Below are positions 25,651 through 33,986 of a DNA stretch of 64,000 bases, in pieces. Origin of the DNA: Pseudoneobacillus sp042683745 (GTDB taxonomy: Bacteria > Bacillota > Bacilli > Bacillales > Cytobacillaceae); NCBI RefSeq assembly GCF_042683745.1, contig NZ_JBHUJX010000018.1, positions 248,001 to 312,000 on the forward strand. The letters run 5' to 3'. Position 1 is the stretch's first letter, and each line of letters starts with the position of its first letter. Made by a program: the position numbers and the translations under genes. The notes below the pieces were generated by a model. That model had not been told where the DNA came from. It did no database searches and saw only the letters and a program-made list of their open reading frames with translations.

Positions 25651-27387
25651 TTACAACTTATATTTAGCAGTGTTATCATCCAACTCCACTGCCAACTCCT
25701 TTAAAGTTGAGGATGAGGCAGTTAATTCATTCATTAACTCGATTTGATCTTGTGAGATTTGTGTCAAGTCACTAAAGGTTGTAACTGTTTGACCAGCAAT
25801 CGTGGAAATCTCTTCGATTGATGCACTAATTTCCTCTGAGCTTGCGGACATTTGTTCAGAAATCGCTGAAACCTCTTGAATTTGGCTTGTTACACTTTCC
25901 GTTTCAGTGACGATTTTTTGAAAGGTTTGTCCAAGTTGTTCTATTAGTTCCGTTCCAGAGGCTACTTCAAGTATGCCTTCCTTCATCGTTGTCACTGCTG
26001 ATGCTGTATCCCTTTGCGTTTCGATAATTAAATGGGATATTTTTTCGGCTGAGCTTCGTGATTCCTCTGCTAATTTTCTAACTTCATCAGCTACGACCGC
26101 AAATCCTTTTCCATGTTCTCCAGCTCTTGCCGCTTCGATCGCTGCATTAAGGGCTAAAAGATTCGTTTGCTCAGTAATGGAGGTGATGACCGAAAGAATT
26201 TGACCAATTTCATTCGAGCGTTGTTCTAATTGTTCAATCACCTTTGCCGAATGGTTCACATTTGTATTAATCGTATTCATTTGATTAATTGTATTTTCTA
26301 CTAATTTACTACCTTCCTTTGTTTCTTCAAGAGTTACCTGAGATTTCTCAGAAACCGTGCTAGCCATATTAGCAATTTGCTGAATTCCAATGGCCATTTC
26401 TTTCATCGCTTCGGTACTTTCTTCTGTTCCTATTAGTTGTGTATCCATCTGAGAAGAGACATCCTTAATCGAAGTCAATACTGTATTGCTTGATTTATAA
26501 GTACTTTCAGACACGGAAACAATCTTGTTTGATGATTCTCCAAGAGCATCCGATGCGAGTTTAATTTTTGAGAATAAAGTCTTTAAATTGTCGACCATTC
26601 CATTGAAGTTTTTGGTCAACTGTCCTAGATCATCTTCTCTATCTAAGTCCAATTTTGTTGTGAAATCACCTTTACTTACTTGTTCAATTGCGACAAAAAG
26701 TAAAGATATCGGTTTTAGTAATTTTTTTAATGAAAAATATTGAATAAGTGCAAAAACAAGAACCAACCCACCTGTAAGTATAGAAATCAACATCATCAAT
26801 TGTTGTTTTGTCTTTAGGATGGATGAAGCATCGATATCATATCCGAAAATAGCTATAATATTTCCTGACTCATCCATGATTGGTACCATTCCTGTCATCC
26901 AATCTCCAAATTCGTCTTTATAAATATCTGTCGTTGTTGGTTTCTTACTTTGCATCGCTTGTTTTGCCGCCTCAAGAAAAGCACCACCTGGTTCGTATTC
27001 GAAACCTGGAGTAACCCCACTTTCAAAAAGAGCTTTAGAAGCGTTTATAACCAAAATTATGTTATTGTCTTGAATTTCTGGTGAAATAAAATAACTATTA
27101 CCAGTTGCTTCATGTTGATCTACTAATTGATTCAGCTTAAAGGAAACGGATTCTTGCGCCGCATTTGCAATATCGAGATTTTCCTTTGCTTCTTGAACTT
27201 CATCTTGACTAAAAACACTGGACCACAAACTTCCTGTATCTATTGTATTCCTTCTAAGTTCTTTCTGAGCCAACATGTCTTGTAAAAAATAACTTGTCAA
27301 TCCTAATACAATACTAACAACCAAAATACTTCCAACCGAAAATAGTAGGTTTTTCTTTGCAAAACTCATTTTTCTAAGCCTATTCAT
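25651..27387 (-). CDS. Methyl-accepting chemotaxis protein
   Basis: A 578-residue receptor. A first helix at about residues 13-35 and a second at about 197-217 enclose a single Cache-like extracellular domain (with YKDEFGDWMTGMVPIMDESGNIIAIFGYD). HAMP follows, then the signalling domain with the strictly conserved tip EQTNLLALNAAIEAARAGEHGKGFAVVADEVRKLAEES. It relays ligand binding to CheA/CheW. The start follows GAGGAG. It is a single gene between regulatory genes. Confidence 0.95.
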   Translation of the reverse strand: MNRLRKMSFAKKNLLFSVGSILVVSIVLGLTSYFLQDMLAQKELRRNTIDTGSLWSSVFSQDEVQEAKENLDIANAAQESVSFKLNQLVDQHEATGNSYFISPEIQDNNIILVINASKALFESGVTPGFEYEPGGAFLEAAKQAMQSKKPTTTDIYKDEFGDWMTGMVPIMDESGNIIAIFGYDIDASSILKTKQQLMMLISILTGGLVLVFALIQYFSLKKLLKPISLLFVAIEQVSKGDFTTKLDLDREDDLGQLTKNFNGMVDNLKTLFSKIKLASDALGESSNKIVSVSESTYKSSNTVLTSIKDVSSQMDTQLIGTEESTEAMKEMAIGIQQIANMASTVSEKSQVTLEETKEGSKLVENTINQMNTINTNVNHSAKVIEQLEQRSNEIGQILSVITSITEQTNLLALNAAIEAARAGEHGKGFAVVADEVRKLAEESRSSAEKISHLIIETQRDTASAVTTMKEGILEVASGTELIEQLGQTFQKIVTETESVTSQIQEVSAISEQMSASSEEISASIEEISTIAGQTVTTFSDLTQISQDQIELMNELTASSSTLKELAVELDDNTAKYKL

Positions 27388-27457
27388 TGAGATTCTCCTC
27401 TAATCTATAAAATACTAGATTATGTACACCGCTTTATTTTTGGGGTTAGCACATACT

Positions 27458-28033
27458 CTATGATTGTGTCCTAAATAATTTTTTCAATCGACCATATTTT
27501 CTTTGTATGGAATAGACTGATCGATCCAAAAACATTGCGATCTCATCGTATGTTTTACCTTCATTAATTAAATTCAGTAGATGTTTCTCTTCCAGATTAG
27601 TCCAACATTTATAATTTGAAACTGTATTTGTCTTTTTTCGTTCGATGTCATACCAATGCGGATGTGGCGGCAATGTATCTGGCTCTATTTTTGAAAAATC
27701 AATTTTTTCTTTATGTTCAATAGCCCAATCCCAAAAATCTAGAATATCAATGAAGGTAAAATTTTTTTTACTGTTGGTTACACGTCGTGTAGATTTTAAA
27801 CCATGGCGGCTAATCCAGCCAATCACCGTATTACGATCGACTTTTAAAATGGTGGCAAGTTCTCCAGCCGTTATCATACCAGTGTGGATTTTTGTATTGG
27901 AAGAACCCTTTTTTTTATAAAGCGTAATTTCTAAGGATTTAACAGGTTTTCCTAAGCGTTGGGCTATTTTCTTTAATGAGAGAACACCCAAGTTTTCTTC
28001 TATAAAACTCATTTGTGATTTGCGACTTTGCAC
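27458..28033 (-). CDS. DNA-binding protein with two HTH-like regions and a SANT/Myb-like tail
   Basis: A protein of about 191 residues, not recognised by name. It shows an N-terminal HTH-like segment (LSLKKIAQRLGKPVKSLEITLYKKKG), a middle excisionase/MerR-like HTH (ITAGELATILKVDRNTVIGWISRHGLKS), and a C-terminal Myb/SANT-like motif (CWTNLEEKHLLNLINEGKTYDEIAMFLDRSVYSIQRKYGRLKK). The start is uncertain: a GTG at 28033 lies 13 nt after AAAGGAG, an ATG is at 28012, and the frame is open to 28081. It is probably a transcription factor. Its target is unknown. Confidence 0.65.
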   Translation of the reverse strand: MQSRKSQMSFIEENLGVLSLKKIAQRLGKPVKSLEITLYKKKGSSNTKIHTGMITAGELATILKVDRNTVIGWISRHGLKSTRRVTNSKKNFTFIDILDFWDWAIEHKEKIDFSKIEPDTLPPHPHWYDIERKKTNTVSNYKCWTNLEEKHLLNLINEGKTYDEIAMFLDRSVYSIQRKYGRLKKLFRTQS

Positions 28034-28175
28034 TTTATTAATAAAACTCCTTTCGTTACTCGCTAACAAAGAATCGTTCAAATCGAATAGAAGTCCATTT
28101 TTCTTTACCTCTACCAGATTCTTTCTCCTCTTTATTTACACTTATACTAGATACATAAACTGTATCTTCTTCTTT

Positions 28176-29492
28176 TTAAATGAAGAATTGATCACTAGTC
28201 ATTCCGTTCCATTCTTCGATCCATTTACTAAATCTATCTTTCGGAAGTGGTTGGGTAAATAAATAACCTTGAACAACTTTACAATCTTTATTTAACAAGT
28301 AATTATATTGTTCTTTCGTTTCTATACCCTCAGCTACTATTTCTAAATTAAACTCCACACCAATTTTAATGATCATTTCTAGGATAGGTAAATAGACAGT
28401 CGAATGAGTTACTTTAGATAAAAAGCTTCTATCTATTTTAAGGATTTGAACTGGAAGTGTTTCAAAATAACTAAGTGATGAGTATCCTGTTCCAAAATCA
28501 TCTATAGCTATACGAATTCCAAGATTTCTTAAATGATGTATTGTATTAAATATTTCATTGTTACCTATTGGCAGGCTTTCAGTTATTTCAAACACGAATA
28601 TGGATGGATTGATTTTATATGTTTGGAAAATTTTATCAACATTACTTACGAAATCAATACTATGTAACTGTCGAATAGAGATGTTTATTGATACCTTTCC
28701 TTGGAATTTCAATTCCTTTTCCCAAACAAGATATTGCTTACACGCTTCGTATATAGTCCAGTATCCTATCGATTCAATTAAACTAGACTTTTCCGCTATC
28801 GGAATAAAAGCGGCTGGACTTAATAGTCCTTTTGTGGGATGATTCCATCTTATTAAACATTCATAACCAAATATTTCATTTGTTCTAATATTGATTTGCG
28901 GTTGATAGTATATTTCAAGCTGTTCATTTTTTAGGGCAGAAGCAAGTTCATCCTTCAAAATATTAAAATCAATTTTTGTATCGATGAAATCAGGTTGAAA
29001 AAAGCGATAATGATTTTTGCCAGAATTTTTTACTATCTGCAAACTTGCAAATGCTTTTCTAAGAAGTGATTCCGCTGTCTTTCCATCATAGGGGAATAAT
29101 GATATTCCTACACTTGTTGTGATATGCACCTTTTTTCCATTAATTACAAAGGGGTATTTTAAAAGTTTTACAATTCTATTTAATTTATCTAACACTTTCC
29201 TTTTTTCATGAACATCTGTAAAAAAAATAGCAAACTCATCCCCAGAAAGATGTCCTACAAAATCAGTATGTTTTACTACATTCAATAACCTATTCTTATA
29301 TAAGGATAAAAGTTGCTCCCCACCAGCATAATTATATTTTGAAATGATTGACTTAAAATTGTCTATGTTAATAATTAATACCGCAAATGGATTATTGATT
29401 AGGACCTGATTAGTAATGAAGCTTTCTATAGATTTTCTACCTTTAGGTAAAAGTTTTTTAAACTTAAGTGTAAATAGAGTATCTATTTTCAT
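28176..29492 (-). CDS. c-di-GMP phosphodiesterase, degenerate GGDEF plus EAL
   Basis: A 438-residue cytoplasmic protein. The GGDEF domain (about residues 30-165) reads LSGDEF and is likely inactive as a cyclase. The EAL domain (about 185-430) looks complete: YECLIRW in place of EAL, NISIRQL, the double Asp in IDDFGTGYSS, LKIDRSF, AEGIE and the Gln in VVQGYLF. Hydrolysis of c-di-GMP is therefore expected. It neighbours two cyclases in the same block, so local c-di-GMP control is plausible. Confidence 0.9.
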   Translation of the reverse strand: MKIDTLFTLKFKKLLPKGRKSIESFITNQVLINNPFAVLIINIDNFKSIISKYNYAGGEQLLSLYKNRLLNVVKHTDFVGHLSGDEFAIFFTDVHEKRKVLDKLNRIVKLLKYPFVINGKKVHITTSVGISLFPYDGKTAESLLRKAFASLQIVKNSGKNHYRFFQPDFIDTKIDFNILKDELASALKNEQLEIYYQPQINIRTNEIFGYECLIRWNHPTKGLLSPAAFIPIAEKSSLIESIGYWTIYEACKQYLVWEKELKFQGKVSINISIRQLHSIDFVSNVDKIFQTYKINPSIFVFEITESLPIGNNEIFNTIHHLRNLGIRIAIDDFGTGYSSLSYFETLPVQILKIDRSFLSKVTHSTVYLPILEMIIKIGVEFNLEIVAEGIETKEQYNYLLNKDCKVVQGYLFTQPLPKDRFSKWIEEWNGMTSDQFFI

Positions 29493-29708
29493 ATTTACCT
29501 CACAATTTAATATTGAGTAACAAATCGAAAATCCCCCAATTTTTACATTGACTGAGGTATTCTAACATTTATAAGTAAAATTTAAGTCAAGAGGTAATCA
29601 AATCCTGGTCAAACTACAAATTTTTTCTAAAAAATGCTTAGAATCCTATTTTTCCAAAAGGCAAACTTTAATAGTATTTTTCCTTATACATAGCAAATAA
29701 TCCTCATC

Positions 29709-30161
29709 TTAATAGACAGGGATTATTTGATTCTTCTGTTCTTTATGTTGGGAAACAGTCTCATATACCGTATCAATGACTCCTCTTTCAGTATCTTCTT
29801 CTAATTTCTGCAGAAGAATTGCACAACTTCCATCTCCAAATGTAGGATACGAAAGAAGACATTCTTGATTTGCTATAACTTGGCTATAAAATGAACCTAC
29901 AACCAAGGCATTTAATAAACGTGTCTTTGCTTTAAGGTATCTACTTACGTGGTCTATTGCTGAAATCATTCCGATACAATTAGCGTTATTATCGTAGACA
30001 ATATTTACAGCAACAGCCTTGATTTCTTCTTTAATTAAAAGTGCATTCGATGGAATTAAGTATTTTGGAGTATCTGAAACTATAATAACCATATCAATTT
30101 CTGAAGGCCTGACACCCGAACTAGTAAAAACTGTGTATACATAAAAATAGAAAACAATTAG
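29709..30161 (-). pseudogene. Truncated KAS III (FabH)-like thiolase-fold fragment
   Basis: The frame reads a middle slice of a ketoacyl synthase III-like protein. It runs from SGVRPSEIDMVIIVSDTPKY, through the segment NANCIGMISAIDHV bearing the nucleophile Cys, to FGDGSCAILLQ. The first ~60 residues and the whole C-terminal half, which carries the catalytic His and Asn, are missing. Homology extends upstream of the first ATG (30092) to a stop that abuts the end of the kinase gene. A 127-residue product could be made from 30092 but could not be a working synthase. Probably a gene remnant. Confidence 0.7.
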
Positions 30162-32311
30162 CTATTCTCTAAGGGAAGAATGATTTTTACAAGTGTATAC
30201 TCTTGTATTTTACTTTCTATTTGGATCGTACCATTATGTGCTTCGATAATCGCTTTTGTAATGGACATCCCTAATCCAGTACCATTTTTTATATTTTGAA
30301 TTCTACCTTCTCTGAAAAACTTATTAAAAACTTTACTGAGGTTGTCATTCGATATCCCGATACCGAAGTCTTTAATTTCGATGAAAATGGATTTATGATC
30401 AACTGTATATACATTTACCTGGATTTCAACGATCTCATGCTTGGAGTATTTTATGGCATTTACAAGTATATTATAAAAAGCCCTATTCATCTTTTTCGGA
30501 TCTACAAAGGAGTATGGTAAATGTTCTTCATAAACTCTATCAATCTTTATATCCTTTTTGCTTGCTTGTGTACTAGCCAATTCAATCGAATGATCCAAAA
30601 GCATGTCAATAAATATAGGTTCTTTATGGTATTCTTCAAGAGGAGAGGTTAATTGTGACACGATATATAAATCGTCTATTAAATCTGTAATGTGATTCAA
30701 TTTTATTTTTAATATATTGATGAATTCATCTCGATCACTTGTAGGTAGATCATATATCTCAAGCATTTCTAAATATCCCTGAACAGATGTTATCGGTGTC
30801 TTTAAGTCATGGGAGAGCTGCATGACTAATTCTGATTTAGCTTCTTCCAACTCTCTTAATTTTTGATTTGTATCAACCAAAGCCTTATTGGATAATTCCA
30901 ACTCTTTTTTCTTGGAATCCAGTTCATCCGCTCTTTTGTTCAAATTTTTTAATAAAGTTTGAATCGTCATATTCATGTCATTATAAGAGCTTGTTAATTG
31001 ACCTATTTCATCCCATTTCCTTATGGGAATTTGATAATACTTCCCGTTTGCTAAATCTGTTAAAGCAATTTTTAAAACATGCATTGGAATTGTTATATGC
31101 CTAAAGAACACATAAGCCAACATGATAATAAACAGAGAAGATATTAGGGTTGTAACGATTAACTTTTCAAAAAACTCGGTTAACTCTTTTTTTTCTCTCG
31201 TTTTCGTTGATAAGATAATAGGGTCCAAAATCTCCCTTTCAGGAATGACCATATTATAGATCCATTTATTACTTTTTATTTCTTTAGATAATAAATAATA
31301 TTTATCATTCAAAGCTATAATCCTTTTTACTTGTTTGTTTGATTCAAGATTTCTCCTAATCATACTATAATCATTTACGGGAATATGGTTGCCAGTCATA
31401 AATTTGTCCAAATTATATGGAGTAGTCTTGATTTCCCTATTTTTATTACCAGCAATAAAGTTTCCTTCATGATCAATGACAAAATTATAGGTATTCTCTT
31501 CTTTATACTTCACATTCAATATTCCTGATAAATATTGCAAAGGTACGTCCACACCTACCACACCAATCAACTCTTGTTTATCTGAATATATTGGTGCTGT
31601 TGCGCTTACTACCCACGCCGAATTAAACGTGAATTCCTTATATGGTGCCGTCCATGTAATTGTTCTAGTAAGGTTATGGTATTCGTCGGAAACTTTATAA
31701 AATGGATACTTTCTAACATCTAAATCTGGCTGTCCCTCACCTGCATCGATTTTCGCTTTAAAATCAAATGAGGGATAAGAAATAATTGCAGAATTAGAAT
31801 GACAAAACCAAAGATTAAGTTGAATTGCGGAGTTTTTATATACCTCTTTAAAAATAGTATCCATTTCCTTAATAACCATTAACTCCCTATTGAGATCCTT
31901 TAAGTTCCTGGAACGAGCACTTACAAACATGTTCGATTCCATATATCGATTTTTATATGGTTGCCATAAAAAACCTTTTGGATCCTCCGTAAGCTCAATT
32001 TCTTTTAATGGAATTTTTTCTTTTTTTGAATACAAATATTCAACTTGCTTTTGAATCATTTGAAGGTTTGCTTCAACTTGTTCTAGTTTCAAATTAATCG
32101 ATTCCGTTTCCTTTTCTAAGGACAACATTTTTTCCTGAACGGTTTGCTTGACTTGCTGATGGATTTGATCATCATTATTACCTTTAATGAGTTTTGAGAC
32201 TAAGGCGTAATTATAAATTCCAAACACTGTAAATGGTATTAACGATAGCATGAGAGAGAATACAAGTATTTTTGAAAAAATTGATTTGGTTATTTTAGTC
32301 TTTGAGAACAA
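30158..32311 (-). CDS. Sensor histidine kinase with Cache domain
   Basis: A 717-residue kinase. The helix at about residues 15-38 is followed by a long coiled-coil and dCache sensor region (VVGVDVPLQYLSGIL, YNFVIDHEGNFIAGN), a second helix at about 388-408, HAMP, a coiled coil, HisKA (LSHDLKTPITSVQGY) and HATPase_c (NILVNAIKYS, DFGIGI, GTGLGMSI). It starts with TTG inside the response regulator gene, overlapping it by 17 nt. The stop abuts the KAS-III fragment. Confidence 0.92.
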   Translation of the reverse strand: MFSKTKITKSIFSKILVFSLMLSLIPFTVFGIYNYALVSKLIKGNNDDQIHQQVKQTVQEKMLSLEKETESINLKLEQVEANLQMIQKQVEYLYSKKEKIPLKEIELTEDPKGFLWQPYKNRYMESNMFVSARSRNLKDLNRELMVIKEMDTIFKEVYKNSAIQLNLWFCHSNSAIISYPSFDFKAKIDAGEGQPDLDVRKYPFYKVSDEYHNLTRTITWTAPYKEFTFNSAWVVSATAPIYSDKQELIGVVGVDVPLQYLSGILNVKYKEENTYNFVIDHEGNFIAGNKNREIKTTPYNLDKFMTGNHIPVNDYSMIRRNLESNKQVKRIIALNDKYYLLSKEIKSNKWIYNMVIPEREILDPIILSTKTREKKELTEFFEKLIVTTLISSLFIIMLAYVFFRHITIPMHVLKIALTDLANGKYYQIPIRKWDEIGQLTSSYNDMNMTIQTLLKNLNKRADELDSKKKELELSNKALVDTNQKLRELEEAKSELVMQLSHDLKTPITSVQGYLEMLEIYDLPTSDRDEFINILKIKLNHITDLIDDLYIVSQLTSPLEEYHKEPIFIDMLLDHSIELASTQASKKDIKIDRVYEEHLPYSFVDPKKMNRAFYNILVNAIKYSKHEIVEIQVNVYTVDHKSIFIEIKDFGIGISNDNLSKVFNKFFREGRIQNIKNGTGLGMSITKAIIEAHNGTIQIESKIQEYTLVKIILPLENS

Positions 32312-33017
32312 ATTTGTATCCTACCCCTCTTACTGTGACAATATATTTCGGATTCAAAGAATTCTCTTCTAACTTCTTCCTTAAGGAGGAAATGTGGACG
32401 ATAACGGTTCTTATCTCACTATTCGTATCTTCCCCACAAAGGTGATATAGGAGATCCTCAGCAGGAAAGACTTGATTTTTATTTGTATACAAGAAAATGA
32501 GCAAATCATACTCTTTTGAAGTCAAATGAATTTCTTTGCCGTTTTGAAGGACCTCTCTAGCTTGTAGATCAATTTCGATATTATCAAAGATTACTTTATT
32601 CGTAGATGTTGTGGATATTGGTGTAGGAGGTATTTCTATATATTTACTTAAAATTCTATTCCTTCTCAGATGTGCTCTCACTCTTGCTATAAGAACATTT
32701 AATCTAAATGGTTTTTCAATATAATCGTCAGCACCAACACTAAACCCATACACTTTATCGTGATCTCCATTTTTACAACTCATTAAAATGATGGGTGTGC
32801 ATGTTATTTTTCTAATTTCTTCACAGATGTTAAAACCATCTTTACCTGGCAACATAACATCAAGTAGGATTAAGGAAGGCTCTTTATCAGACTCCAAGTA
32901 ATCAAGTGCTTCCTCTCCAGTAGAAACCATATTATATTTGAGACCTTCTTGTTCAAAACATAAAGATAGTAACTTTTGTATATCTATTTCATCTTCCACA
33001 ATTAATATTTCTTCCAT
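32295..33017 (-). CDS. OmpR-family response regulator
   Basis: A 240-residue regulator with receiver (EDE pocket, phospho-Asp in LLDVMLPGKDG, Lys in YIEKPF) and winged helix (LTSKEYDLLIFLYTNKNQVF, HISSLRKKLEEN). It is paired with the kinase that follows. A long 5' leader from the promoter at 33184-33212 includes a weak terminator-like hairpin and other stems. The operator in the promoter spacer suggests repression by a TetR-like protein not present in the window. Confidence 0.93.
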   Translation of the reverse strand: MEEILIVEDEIDIQKLLSLCFEQEGLKYNMVSTGEEALDYLESDKEPSLILLDVMLPGKDGFNICEEIRKITCTPIILMSCKNGDHDKVYGFSVGADDYIEKPFRLNVLIARVRAHLRRNRILSKYIEIPPTPISTTSTNKVIFDNIEIDLQAREVLQNGKEIHLTSKEYDLLIFLYTNKNQVFPAEDLLYHLCGEDTNSEIRTVIVHISSLRKKLEENSLNPKYIVTVRGVGYKFVLKD

Positions 33018-33177
33018 ATTTCTTCCCTTCTGTCTTTATTAAGTAACAAATTCATTAGGATCCAAATCTTTTAATCTTAAATCGTTAAAAGATTTAGTGC
33101 AACCGTTTCCCCAAAGGGGAATATATCCCATAAAAGTAAAAAAGTCCATAATCGGACCAAATTGTTAATGTTAATTT
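33018..33177 (-). promoter_or_regulatory. Structured 160-nt leader of the response regulator operon
   Basis: The predicted leader contains a short GTCC/GGAC stem followed by six T (33138-33157), a TTCCCC/GGGGAA hairpin near 33110-33124, and a 9-bp stem AAATCTTTT/AAAAGATTT spanning 33064-33095. No leader peptide with a good ribosome site was seen. It may be a partial attenuator or a remnant of a former gene. Confidence 0.35.
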
Positions 33178-33183
33178 AAGGTT

Positions 33184-33212
33184 ATATTAACTAACGTACG
33201 TTAGTGTGTCAA
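33184..33212 (-). promoter_or_regulatory. Sigma-A promoter with CTAACG-N2-CGTTAG operator in the spacer
   Basis: On the minus strand TTGACA (33207-33212), a 17-bp spacer and TAATAT (33184-33189) make a strong promoter. The spacer is the perfect 16-bp palindrome ACTAACGTACGTTAGT (33190-33205) plus one base. Transcription should begin near 33177 and run 160 nt to the response regulator. The same arrangement recurs at 54536-54564. Confidence 0.75.
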
Positions 33213-33269
33213 TGGAAAACCATGGAAATGAAAGGTAGTTATTGTCCTATTTAATGTTGGTTGATGGAC

Positions 33270-33304
33270 AAAAAGTAGACCGCTATTTCAGCGGTCTACT
33301 TTTG
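33270..33304. terminator. Strong terminator after the PfpI gene
   Basis: A 14-bp perfect stem AAAAGTAGACCGCT/AGCGGTCTACTTTT has a 5-nt loop. It insulates the PfpI gene from the two-component promoter. Confidence 0.88.
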
Positions 33305-33317
33305 ATTATTTCTCTAT

Positions 33318-33872
33318 TTACTTTTTATTCTTAAAAAAAGCATAGAATGAATCTAATTGACTTTGGTCAGGGAACAGTTCCAGCTTCTCTGCTACTTTAA
33401 ATGCAAACTCTACATAGGCATTCCCAGTTGCTGTAATCAGATTCCCGTCAATAACAACATCTTCTTTTTCAAAGATACCTTCGAAAAGCTCAAATTGTGG
33501 TTCATTTTTACCGACATTACTAGTGAAGTGCTTTCCTTGGACAACGCCCGCTTCTGCTAAAAGAGCAGGACCATGGCAAATGGCTGCTAGTATAGCTCCA
33601 TGATCATTTAACTGTTTCAGTTTTGCTTTTAATACCTCGTTCCCCAATGCTGGATAGGAGTTCCCCCCAGGAATCAGGAATAAATCTGCTGTCGTCACAT
33701 CTAGTTCTTCAATTGCTATATGTGGCTGAATGAATAATCCGTCGTAACTATGTATAGCCTGTCTATCCTTTCCTACTAAAATTAGTTTGTGCTTATAGCT
33801 TTTTAGTAAATACCCTAATACAACTGCTTCAAATGCAGCGAACCCTTCATAAACATACATGTAAACTTTCAT
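33318..33872 (-). CDS. DJ-1/PfpI family protein
   Basis: A 184-residue class I glutamine-amidotransferase-like protein with the nucleophile elbow AAICHGPALLAEAG and the acidic residue region near YVYEGFAAFEAVVLG. Members act as deglycases, proteases or chaperones, so no precise reaction is assigned. The ATG at 33872 follows TAGGAGAATTGAG; the longer frame from 33944 has no ribosome site. The divergent MocR-like regulator 115 bp away probably controls it. Confidence 0.88.
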   Translation of the reverse strand: MKVYMYVYEGFAAFEAVVLGYLLKSYKHKLILVGKDRQAIHSYDGLFIQPHIAIEELDVTTADLFLIPGGNSYPALGNEVLKAKLKQLNDHGAILAAICHGPALLAEAGVVQGKHFTSNVGKNEPQFELFEGIFEKEDVVIDGNLITATGNAYVEFAFKVAEKLELFPDQSQLDSFYAFFKNKK

Positions 33873-33986
33873 CTCAATTCTCCTATCATTTTGTATTCTA
33901 CAATGAAAATAGTAAAATATAACATACCTATAAAAAAGGTCCAATTACGATTATTTTTACTGTACCACTTTAAGGAGGAAGGTTTT

